Shown here one piece after another: positions 15,386 to 22,062 of a DNA stretch of 64,000 nt (its first letter is position 1; each line of letters begins with the position of its first letter). The position numbers and the translations under genes are program-made. The notes beneath the pieces were generated by a model. It saw nothing but the letters and a program-made list of their open reading frames with translations, searched no databases and was not told the origin of the DNA. The DNA comes from an uncultured Bacteroidota bacterium. Its GTDB lineage: Bacteria > Bacteroidota > Bacteroidia > Bacteroidales > P3. The stretch covers positions 124,001 to 188,000 of the forward strand of contig CACYPU010000003.1 of the NCBI GenBank assembly GCA_902776365.1, read 5' to 3'.

Positions 15386-16276
15386 TTACAGTTTCAGTTT
15401 TTCGAAGTTTTTACCATAGACGCCCTGGGCCTTGCTGACGGAGATGAAGGCGTTCTCGTCGATGCGGTGGATAATCTGCATGACATGAGGCTTGTCGGTA
15501 CGATGCACCATCATGAGGAGCACCTTCTGTCCCTGCTTGGTGTAGCAGCCCTCGGCGTCGAGCAGCGTGGCGCCACGGCCCACCTCTTTGGTCACCGCCT
15601 CGCCAATTTCCTCGTTCTTCTGCGAGAAAACCATAATCTGGTAGGACTGCTTGTTGCCGTCGAGCACCATGTCGAGGACGTAGGTCATAGTCACCATCAC
15701 GATGTAACCATAGATAACGTTGGGGAGCAAGTGGGAGACAAAGTAAGAACTTCCGATGATAAAGATGTCGAGGTACATGATGACTTTGCCTGGCGACACG
15801 TTGTAGAATTTACTGAGAATAAGCGCAATGATGTCGGTACCGCCGGAATTGCCACCCATGGTGAAGGTGAGGCCGATGCCGCCACCACAAAGGGCACCGC
15901 CGATAATGGCACACATGAAGGGATCGAAGGCCATCTTGCCATTCTCGAAGAAGAGGGTCTCCACATGCAGCACCTGCTGCCAGAGAATGAAGCAAAGAGA
16001 ACTCAAGATAATTCCGACGATGGTGTTGGCGCCGAACCTGGGGCCCAACACTTTGAAGCCTATGGCCAACAAGACTCCGTTAATGATGAAGTTGAGCACA
16101 CCAATGGGCAACGGAATCCCTGCAGCAATGTTAAGCACCGAAGAGATACCGCTGACGCCACCGCCCACAATCTGCGCGGGAAGCATGAATGCCGACCATG
16201 CAAAAGTATAAATCAGGATGCCAAATGTGATTACGACATAGGCAAGGATCTCGTGTTTTATATTCTTGGTTTTCAT
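15386..16276 (-). CDS. YitT family membrane protein (DUF161/DUF2179)
   Basis: A 296-residue protein with about five or six membrane segments in the first 200 residues, including FMLPAQIVGGGVSGIS and GIGLTFTMGGNSGGTDIIA, typical of the YitT/DUF161 family. The last 85 residues form a soluble DUF2179 domain (KEVGRGATLLDAEGCYTKQG and VLLMMVHR). The molecular role of the family is not settled. The start codon overlaps the stop of the YggS-like gene by four bases, so the two are probably co-translated. Confidence 0.88.
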   Translation of the reverse strand: MKTKNIKHEILAYVVITFGILIYTFAWSAFMLPAQIVGGGVSGISSVLNIAAGIPLPIGVLNFIINGVLLAIGFKVLGPRFGANTIVGIILSSLCFILWQQVLHVETLFFENGKMAFDPFMCAIIGGALCGGGIGLTFTMGGNSGGTDIIALILSKFYNVSPGKVIMYLDIFIIGSSYFVSHLLPNVIYGYIVMVTMTYVLDMVLDGNKQSYQIMVFSQKNEEIGEAVTKEVGRGATLLDAEGCYTKQGQKVLLMMVHRTDKPHVMQIIHRIDENAFISVSKAQGVYGKNFEKLKL

Positions 16277-16947
16277 ATTTTTAGTTTACTATAATCACGT
16301 TGACCGAAAATGCTCGTTCCAAGGCGAATCATGGTGCTACCCTCTTCCACGGCGATGCGCCAGTCGTGACTCATGCCCATGGAGACCTCCTTGAACTCGG
16401 GACGGTCGGCGAAGGGACCTGCTTTGAGGCAGTCGAAGATTTCGCGGATGCGGCGGAAGTCGGCACGGACACGCTCCTCGTCAGGGGTGTTGCTGGCCAT
16501 ACCCATGATGCCACAAACCCTTGTAAATTGAAAATTTAGAATTGAAAATTGAAAATTATCCAGTTCCTCGGGGGCAAAACCGAATTTGGTCTCCTCCTGC
16601 GCCACATGCACCTGCAGCAGCACGTCAACCTTGCGGCCCACCTTGGCGGCGGCCTTCTCAACCTCTTGAAGGTGCTCGATGCTGTCCACGCCGTGAATCA
16701 TGCTCACAAAGGGAATGTAGTATTTCAGCTGTTTGCCCTGAAGGTGACCGATGAAATGCCACTCGATATCCTTGGGCAGCACGGCGGCTTTGTCACGCAA
16801 CTCGGTGGCGTAGTTCTCGCCGAAAGCACGCTGACCGGCGTTGTAGGCCTCCTGGATGTCCTCCACGGGTTTCAACTTGCTCACAGCGATGAGCTTCACT
16901 CCCTCGGGCAATTCCGCACGAATCTTTTCTATGTTCTCTGCAATCAT
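16273..16947 (-). CDS. YggS family pyridoxal phosphate-dependent protein
   Basis: A 224-residue member of the YggS/PLPBP family, a TIM-barrel PLP carrier involved in vitamin B6 and amino-acid homeostasis. The PLP lysine is in VKLIAVSKLKP near residue 25. FGENYATEL, EWHFIGHLQGKQ and the phosphate-binding SMGMSHDWRIAVEEGSTMIR are conserved. Residues about 130-141 (FQFSILNFQFTR) are encoded by five heptamers at 16525-16559 and sit immediately before the conserved GIMGMASNT strand. Otherwise the length and order are normal. Confidence 0.92.
   Translation of the reverse strand: MIAENIEKIRAELPEGVKLIAVSKLKPVEDIQEAYNAGQRAFGENYATELRDKAAVLPKDIEWHFIGHLQGKQLKYYIPFVSMIHGVDSIEHLQEVEKAAAKVGRKVDVLLQVHVAQEETKFGFAPEELDNFQFSILNFQFTRVCGIMGMASNTPDEERVRADFRRIREIFDCLKAGPFADRPEFKEVSMGMSHDWRIAVEEGSTMIRLGTSIFGQRDYSKLKI
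16525..16559. repeat. Five heptamers (AAATTGA) translated within the YggS-like gene
   Basis: AAATTGA, AAATTTA, GAATTGA, AAATTGA, AAATTAT. On the minus strand they encode Phe-Gln-Phe-Ser-Ile-Leu-Asn. The same unit occurs between genes at 34470-34497 and 44569-44596. Confidence 0.9.
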
Positions 16948-17002
16948 AATTTATAATAACGCAACAAATATCTGTTTATTATATTTTCTTAACTTTTAAC
17001 TC

Positions 17003-18808
17003 TTAACTGTACTCCATCCTCCTCGTGCCGTCAGCCATCACCTGCTGCACTACCTGCATCACCATCTGCTTGAGCTCGTCGATGAACTGGCGCGAGTCGT
17101 ACTTATGGGCTTCGATATCGCGAAGCTTCTTCTCCCACTGACCCGTAAGCTCGGCACTCTTCAGCAGTTCCTCCTGAATGACGCCGATGAGGGCGATGCC
17201 AGTGGGCGTAGGTTCTAGACTTTTGCGCACCTTGCTGATATAGTTGCGCTTATAGAGTGTCTCGATGATGGCGGCACGCGTCGAGGGCCGCCCTATGCCG
17301 TTGGCTTTCATGGCATCGCGCAACTCCTCGTCCTCCACCATCTTGCCGGCGGTCTCCATAGCGCGGAGCAGTGTGGCTTCGGTGTAGGGCTTGGGGGGCG
17401 TGGTCTGCTTCTCAGTGAGCGAGGGCTCATGGGGACCATGCTCACCTTTCTCGAAGGCCGGCAGGGTTTGCTCCTTGTCGTCGGACTTGTCGGACTCATC
17501 ATTCTGGTCCGACTTTCCGCCAAACACCAGTCGCCAGCCCTCTTCAAGAATCTGTTTGCCGGTGGCCTTGAACTCCACTTTCTCCACCTCGCCTATCACG
17601 GTCGTGGTCGAGAATTTGCAGTCGGGGTAGAAGACGGCGATGAAGCGGCGAGCCACCATGTCGTAGACGCGCTTCTCGTCGAGCGAGATGGCCACCGTCG
17701 AGGGGTCGGTGCCCGTGGGAATGATGGCGTGATGGTCGGTGACCTTCGAACTGTCGAAGACCTTCTTGCTCTTCTTCAGCTTTTTGCCCATCAGCGGCTG
17801 GATGAGCGGCGCATAGGGTTTGATACCCTGCAAGATGGCGGGGCACTTGGCGTAGATGTCGTCGGAGAGGAAGGTGGTGTCGACACGCGGATAGGTGGTG
17901 AGTTTCTTCTCGTAGAGGCTCTGGATGTGTTTCAGCGTGTCGTCGGCCGAGAAGGAGTATTTCTTGTTGCACTCCACCTGCAGGCTCGTGAGGTCGAAGA
18001 GCCTCGGCGGCGCCTCGATGCCGGCCTTTTGCTCCACGGAGGTCACCTCGAAGTCCTTGCCTTTGATGACCTCCATGGCTTTCTGTCCCTCCTCGAGGTT
18101 TTTCATCTTACCCTTGGTGGAATTGAAAGTCACACCCCGGTAGAGGGTGGAGAGTATCCAGTATTTCTCAGGCTTGAAGTTCTTTATCTCGAAGTGACGC
18201 TTCACTATCATCGCCAGCGTGGGGGTCTGCACACGGCCGATGCTGAGCACCTGCTTGGGCTCTTGACGGAAGCGGAGGGTGTAGAGTCGCGTGGCGTTCA
18301 TCCCCAGCAGCCAGTCGCCGATAGCGCGGCAGAGGGCAGCCTCGTAGAGGCTCTGGTATTCGTCCTGCGGCTTCAGCTGTGCAAAAGCCTCGCGGATGGC
18401 CTCCTCCGTCAGCGACGACACCCACAGGCGCTGCACGGGACACTTGGCACGGGCTTTCTGCATCACCCAGCGCTGGATGAGCTCGCCCTCCTGTCCGGCA
18501 TCGCCGCAGTTGATGATGCCGTCGGCAGCCTGCATCAGTCGCTCGATGACGGCGAACTGCTTCTTATAGGTGTCGTTCTCTATGAGTTTGATGCCGAAAC
18601 GCGGCGGTATCATCGGCAGCGACGACAAGGTCCATTGCTTCCAGTAGTCGGTATAGTCGTGCGGCTCCTTGAGGGTACAGAGGTGTCCATAGGTCCACGT
18701 CACCTGATAGCCGTTGCCCTCCAGGTAGCCGTCATACTTGCTGTTGGCCCCCAGCACCTTGGCGATCTCACGCGCCACACTAGGCTTCTCTGCGATACAA
18801 ACAATCAT
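17003..18808 (-). CDS. topB: DNA topoisomerase III
   Basis: A 601-residue type IA topoisomerase of the TopB class, which relaxes or decatenates DNA through a 5'-phosphotyrosine link. The TOPRIM domain starts VCIAEKPSVAREIAKVLG and has NCGDAGQEGELIQRW. The active-site tyrosine is Tyr306 in LTTYPRVDTTFL. Later LRAMETAGKMVEDEELR and GIGRPSTRAAIIETL are typical. It has no zinc-finger C-terminus, in keeping with its short length. Residues around 431-443 (SDQNDESDKSDDK) form a 9-base-repeat linker. The start overlaps the prmA stop by four bases. Confidence 0.94.
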   Translation of the reverse strand: MIVCIAEKPSVAREIAKVLGANSKYDGYLEGNGYQVTWTYGHLCTLKEPHDYTDYWKQWTLSSLPMIPPRFGIKLIENDTYKKQFAVIERLMQAADGIINCGDAGQEGELIQRWVMQKARAKCPVQRLWVSSLTEEAIREAFAQLKPQDEYQSLYEAALCRAIGDWLLGMNATRLYTLRFRQEPKQVLSIGRVQTPTLAMIVKRHFEIKNFKPEKYWILSTLYRGVTFNSTKGKMKNLEEGQKAMEVIKGKDFEVTSVEQKAGIEAPPRLFDLTSLQVECNKKYSFSADDTLKHIQSLYEKKLTTYPRVDTTFLSDDIYAKCPAILQGIKPYAPLIQPLMGKKLKKSKKVFDSSKVTDHHAIIPTGTDPSTVAISLDEKRVYDMVARRFIAVFYPDCKFSTTTVIGEVEKVEFKATGKQILEEGWRLVFGGKSDQNDESDKSDDKEQTLPAFEKGEHGPHEPSLTEKQTTPPKPYTEATLLRAMETAGKMVEDEELRDAMKANGIGRPSTRAAIIETLYKRNYISKVRKSLEPTPTGIALIGVIQEELLKSAELTGQWEKKLRDIEAHKYDSRQFIDELKQMVMQVVQQVMADGTRRMEYS

Positions 18809-19635
18809 TTCACCAATTGTAATGACGACCAGCCGTCGCGGTTCTTTTTGCTCTTCAGAGTCATGCCGAGTTCCTTGGCGCGGACTACCAGCGCCGCCTC
18901 GTCGGCCTCGTAGAAGCCACTGAGGAGCAGCGTGCCTCCTGCGTTGAGCACGGCGGCATAACGTTCCATGTCGGCCAACAGAATATTCCGGTTGATATTG
19001 GCGATGATGATGTCGAAGTGGCCCTGCAACGTGGTGGCATCGCCCAGCTTGAGGGCAATCTCCACGTTGTTGGTGGCGGCATTCTCGCGGGCATTGTTAA
19101 AAGCCCACTCGTCGATATCCACGCCTTCCACATAGCTGGCACCGCGCATCTTGGCCAAGATACCTAGCACGGCGGTGCCACAGCCCATGTCGAGCACCCG
19201 CTTGCCCTGCATGTCGAGCTCGGCCACATAGCTGAGCATCATGTAGGTGGTAGGATGATGGGCGGTGCCGAAACTCATCTTGGGCTCGATAATCAGCTCA
19301 TAGTTCACATCCTCGCGATGGGGATGGAACGGCGCACGCACCCAGACGCAGCCGCCGTTGTATTCCACCAACACCGCTTTATGCTCTCTTTCCCACTCCT
19401 CATTCCAGTTCTTATCGGGCATCTCCGTCACCTCGTATTTCAGCGGCACAGGGAAGGTCTCCACCGTCACCTCAAGGAAATGACGATCGTATTTGTCGAC
19501 AGGCACGTAGGCCTTCAGCCCCTCTTTCGTCTCCACGAAGCTCTCGTAGGGGCCTTCGTTGCCAAGGGTGTCCACCAGCAGGTCGCGGAACATGCCGGTG
19601 TCGTCCATCGTAAAACTAACCTCGATATACTTCAT
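18805..19635 (-). CDS. prmA: Ribosomal protein L11 methyltransferase
   Basis: A 276-residue PrmA, which trimethylates ribosomal protein L11 using S-adenosylmethionine. The N-terminal substrate-recognition part carries the NWNEEWEREHKAV segment, and the Rossmann core has FGTAHHPTTYMML, VLDMGCGTAVLGILAKMRGA, DIDEWAFNNARENAA and IIANINRNILL, all typical of PrmA. Length is slightly short but complete. It overlaps topB by four bases and follows truA, so truA-prmA-topB may form one minus-strand unit. Confidence 0.94.
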   Translation of the reverse strand: MKYIEVSFTMDDTGMFRDLLVDTLGNEGPYESFVETKEGLKAYVPVDKYDRHFLEVTVETFPVPLKYEVTEMPDKNWNEEWEREHKAVLVEYNGGCVWVRAPFHPHREDVNYELIIEPKMSFGTAHHPTTYMMLSYVAELDMQGKRVLDMGCGTAVLGILAKMRGASYVEGVDIDEWAFNNARENAATNNVEIALKLGDATTLQGHFDIIIANINRNILLADMERYAAVLNAGGTLLLSGFYEADEAALVVRAKELGMTLKSKKNRDGWSSLQLVK

Positions 19636-19654
19636 AACTTTTAACTCTTAACTC

Positions 19655-20449
19655 TTAACTGTCCAGGTATTCCACCTTGGTAAGGAATAGGCCGCAGGCC
19701 GGCATGCTCACGCCGGCGGCGCAGCGGTCTTTCTTCTCGATAATCTCGCGGAGGCCTTCGATGCTGAGCTTGCCACGTCCCACGTCGAGCAGCGTGCCGG
19801 TGACGCTCCGCACCATATTTCTAAGGAAGCGGTTGCTCCTTATCGTAAAAATCCACTCCTCCCCCACCTCGTCCCAATGAGCCTCGCTGAGATGGCAAAT
19901 ATTCGTCTTCACCTGCGTGTGAAGCTTAGCAAAGGAGGTGAAGTCGTCGTACTCCATCAGCACCCGTGCGGCCTCGTTCATCTTGTCAATGTCGGGCTTG
20001 AAATAAATGCGGCAGTACTGTCCCTGGCGGAACGGCAGCCGTCGGTCGCTCACATGGTATTGGTAGGTCCTCGCCGTAGCGTCAAACCGCGCATGGGCGT
20101 TGTCCGCCACCGGGAAGATGTCGAAGATGGCGATATCGGGCGGTAGGAAGGAGTTGAGCTTGAAAACGATATTAGTGGGTAGTGGATAGCGGGTAGTGGG
20201 TAGTATTTGTTCCCGTGTGCTATCCACCACCCACTCCCCACTATCCACCTTAAGGTCAAAATGAGCGTAGAAGTCGCTCGCATGCACCCCCGTGTCCGTC
20301 CGGCCGCAGCCCACCACGGCAACCTTCTGCCGCAGCAGCGTGCTCAACGCCTCCTCGAGGGTCTGCTGCACCGTGGGCAACCCCGGCTGCGTCTGCCAGC
20401 CGCAATAGTTCGCCCCGTTATACGCCAGATGTATAAAATATCGTCCCAT
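19655..20449 (-). CDS. truA: tRNA pseudouridine(38-40) synthase
   Basis: TruA isomerises uridines 38-40 in the tRNA anticodon stem-loop. The catalytic aspartate is Asp52 in CGRTDTGVHAS. HARFDATARTYQYHV and FLRNMVRSVTGTLLDVG are conserved. I start at 20449 (MGRYFIHLAYNGANYCGWQ), because the five upstream in-frame residues come from a heptamer array. Residues about 67-92, between AHFDL and FKLNSFLPPDI, are an extra segment encoded by the 77-bp palindromic element (20174-20250). In other TruA proteins this position is a short surface loop, so the enzyme may tolerate it. Confidence 0.94.
   Translation of the reverse strand: MGRYFIHLAYNGANYCGWQTQPGLPTVQQTLEEALSTLLRQKVAVVGCGRTDTGVHASDFYAHFDLKVDSGEWVVDSTREQILPTTRYPLPTNIVFKLNSFLPPDIAIFDIFPVADNAHARFDATARTYQYHVSDRRLPFRQGQYCRIYFKPDIDKMNEAARVLMEYDDFTSFAKLHTQVKTNICHLSEAHWDEVGEEWIFTIRSNRFLRNMVRSVTGTLLDVGRGKLSIEGLREIIEKKDRCAAGVSMPACGLFLTKVEYLDS
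20174..20250. repeat. 77-bp palindromic element, copy 2, inside truA
   Basis: Eleven 7-base steps: AGTGGGT, AGTGGAT, AGCGGGT, AGTGGGT, core AGTATTT-GTTCCCG-TGTGCTA, then TCCACCA, CCCACTC, CCCACTA, TCCACCT. The minus-strand translation contains WVVDSTREQILPTT, nearly the same peptide as in copies 1 and 3. Confidence 0.94.
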
Positions 20450-20455
20450 TTCAAC

Positions 20456-20490
20456 GTTAACCATTAACCCTTAACCGTTAATCATTACCC
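20456..20490. repeat. Heptamer array GTTAACC/ATTAACC between truA and the next gene
   Basis: Five units, GTTAACC, ATTAACC, CTTAACC, GTTAATC, ATTACCC. The stop codon of the 20478 gene lies inside it, and an upstream in-frame Met for truA is created by it. Confidence 0.87.
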
Positions 20491-20948
20491 TTCTGCCACT
20501 CTTCCAGTTCCATAATCGCCCGGTGATGTCCTCCGAAATGGAGCACATAAGGCCAGTCGTACTCCTTCTGCTGGTATTTCAGAAACTTCTCCACCTCGCG
20601 CACCAGCATCAGCAGCACACCCAGCTTGTTCTTGTAGAGCCACTTCAGCGAATCCACGTCGTGCTGGCAAGCCAGAGCGAAGCGGAGATTCACGGGCGTG
20701 AGGCCGTTGCGCACCCAGTCGATGGCCTTCTCGTCGCCGTCGCAGGCGTTGCTGAGGATGGCCAGCCAGGCAAAGTCGTGCTTGAAAAGCCACACCATCG
20801 CGTCGTCGTCGCCGCGGATAGCATTGCTGAAAGCCGCCAGCTCGGGGTGCGGCCCCTCCACCAGCACCTTGAAGAAATCCGTCCGCCCGCTGACACTCTT
20901 CACCAGCGCCAGCAGAATCTTCACGTCATATTGCTCCAAGCCTTTCAT
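20478..20948 (-). CDS. Hypothetical ankyrin-like cytosolic protein
   Basis: About 156 residues from the ATG at 20948 (MKGLEQYDVKILLALVK). An in-frame Met at 21011 would add 21 poorly conserved-looking residues and reach into the divergent promoter region, so I prefer 20948. The protein has repeated helix pairs of similar spacing (AFSNAIRGDDDAMVWLFKHD, then LSNACDGDEKAIDWVRNG, then ALACQHDVDSLKWLYKNK), which looks like three ankyrin-like repeats of about 32 residues. No signal peptide or membrane segment. Function unknown. Its end, KGND, lies in a heptamer array. Confidence 0.6.
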   Translation of the reverse strand: MKGLEQYDVKILLALVKSVSGRTDFFKVLVEGPHPELAAFSNAIRGDDDAMVWLFKHDFAWLAILSNACDGDEKAIDWVRNGLTPVNLRFALACQHDVDSLKWLYKNKLGVLLMLVREVEKFLKYQQKEYDWPYVLHFGGHHRAIMELEEWQKGND

Positions 20949-21021
20949 GTTTTTTATTAACGCGAAAACCATTGCTTTATTGCTTCTGCAAAATAAATTT
21001 TGCCACATCAAAGAAAAGTTG

Positions 21022-21029
21022 TATCTTTG
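21022..21029 (+). promoter_or_regulatory. Bacteroidetes -7 box TATCTTTG
   Basis: TATCTTTG preceded by TTTTG about 20 bases upstream (20998-21002), matching -33/-7 spacing in Bacteroidota. It should drive the two AT-rich genes at 21167 and 21636 with a leader of about 130 bases. Confidence 0.7.
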
Positions 21030-21051
21030 CAGTCGATTCGAAAAAAATCAC

Positions 21052-21093
21052 GAAGCGTTACACCATTCTTGCCGGTGTACGGTACTACGCTTC
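21052..21093 (+). other. Nested hairpin in the leader of the AT-rich gene pair
   Basis: GAAGCGT at 21052-21058 pairs with ACGCTTC at 21087-21093, and inside it TACACC (21059-21064) pairs with GGTGTA (21074-21079). It lies just after the promoter box and may be an RNA leader structure or a DNA-level recombination site. No known riboswitch was recognised. Confidence 0.45.
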
Positions 21094-21166
21094 AATTTCA
21101 TGGATGCTTGTTGGAGTACGGATAAGCAAAAAAAACTGACGAGCCAACAGTAAATGGCATAACAGC

Positions 21167-21631
21167 ATGAACGAAATGATTCAAAACTACATTGACAAGC
21201 GGAAAGAAGAAATAGCTCTTGAACACGAAAGAGAAAAACATCAACTGCTGGAAAACCTATCTATTGGAAACAAGATATACTCTGACAGTAATAAACGCAC
21301 GTTAGAGTTTCCTTTGTATTACGAATATGATTTAAATAATAAAGCCTATAGAATAGACGCTGCAGACAATTTGAGCGAAGAGGACTATGCAGAATTGTTG
21401 AAATATGTCCCAAAGAAAGACAAACCCAAAACTGAATCCAAAGAAGAAATGAGTGGTTTGTACTACTTCGCCATCATTATGATGTTTATCGGATGTATTG
21501 GTGGCATTGCTCTCGGCGTCAAAAACAAAGATGCCGTGGTTGCGATAGCATCCGTGCTTGGTGTACTGGTTTTCTTCTCGCAAATCATCCTCCTGTGCAA
21601 AATAGAATATAATACACGTTCAAAAAAATAA
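21167..21631 (+). CDS. Hypothetical AT-rich membrane protein
   Basis: A 154-residue protein with a charged, possibly coiled N-terminus (residues 1-30, many Lys and Glu), a soluble part to about residue 98, and two hydrophobic segments (about residues 99-117 and 123-146) near the C-terminus. No family is recognised. Codon use is clearly AT-rich, unlike its GC-rich neighbours, which suggests recent acquisition. It is followed after four bases by another small membrane protein, so the two probably form one operon from the promoter at 21022. Confidence 0.6.
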   Translation: MNEMIQNYIDKRKEEIALEHEREKHQLLENLSIGNKIYSDSNKRTLEFPLYYEYDLNNKAYRIDAADNLSEEDYAELLKYVPKKDKPKTESKEEMSGLYYFAIIMMFIGCIGGIALGVKNKDAVVAIASVLGVLVFFSQIILLCKIEYNTRSKK

Positions 21632-21635
21632 GATT

Positions 21636-21833
21636 ATGAAACACGCCTCTCTTATCGCCTTCATTTCAGTGGCATTAATGTCACTGATGCAATTGTACAA
21701 CCTCATATACAATATCATAGAGTATGGAGAATACATGGACATTCTCGGTTATGTATTTCCAATTCTCTATTTCTGTGCCTATTGTGGCGTTGGCTATTTC
21801 TTTCTCAGACTATTTATACATCAAAAGAAATAA
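21636..21833 (+). CDS. Small two-helix membrane protein
   Basis: A 65-residue protein with two hydrophobic stretches (about residues 4-27 and 36-60) and a basic tail (HQKK). It starts four bases after the preceding stop and shares its AT-rich composition. No family is recognised. With the upstream gene it may form a two-component membrane pair, for example a small immunity or toxin-type protein, but nothing in the sequence proves this. Confidence 0.5.
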   Translation: MKHASLIAFISVALMSLMQLYNLIYNIIEYGEYMDILGYVFPILYFCAYCGVGYFFLRLFIHQKK

Positions 21834-21901
21834 TACTTTAACACCCAGGCATTCGCCCACCTGAGGACTTTTTGATACCCTAAATAGGTAAAACGCCCTC
21901 T

Positions 21902-21981
21902 GTTTAACCATTGTTTTACCATTGTTTTACCATTGTTTTACCATTTAAATGAAAGAACAATGAAAGAACAATGAAAGAACA
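21902..21981. repeat. 11-base direct repeats TTGTTTTACCA and ATGAAAGAACA
   Basis: TTGTTTTACCA occurs three times in tandem (21911-21943), preceded by a variant, and ATGAAAGAACA three times (21949-21981). They fill the gap between the AT-rich gene pair and the pheT terminator. Confidence 0.88.
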
Positions 21982-22016
21982 GAGGTAGAAAAAACTAATA
22001 ATGAGACAATAACAAA

Positions 22017-22040
22017 GGCCCGCGGCGAATGCCGCGGGCC
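22017..22040 (-). terminator. Rho-independent terminator of pheT
   Basis: GGCCCGCGGC pairs with GCCGCGGGCC around a GAAT loop, starting 23 bases beyond the pheT stop. On the minus strand it is followed by TTTGTTATTG. Confidence 0.85.
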
Positions 22041-22062
22041 TCATGGTTTCTGCGTTGGTGTA

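Noticed and set aside
16542-16560. Repeat arrays in genes as sequencing or assembly artefacts
   Set aside because: The arrays keep the frame in nearly all of about twenty cases, with different units in different genes. Random errors would not do this. The pheT case is the exception and is reported separately.
21034-21138. A small peptide frame (ITKRYTILAGVRYY and following) between the promoter and the AT-rich genes
   Set aside because: It has no ATG or good alternative start after the promoter, and the region is better explained by nested hairpins.
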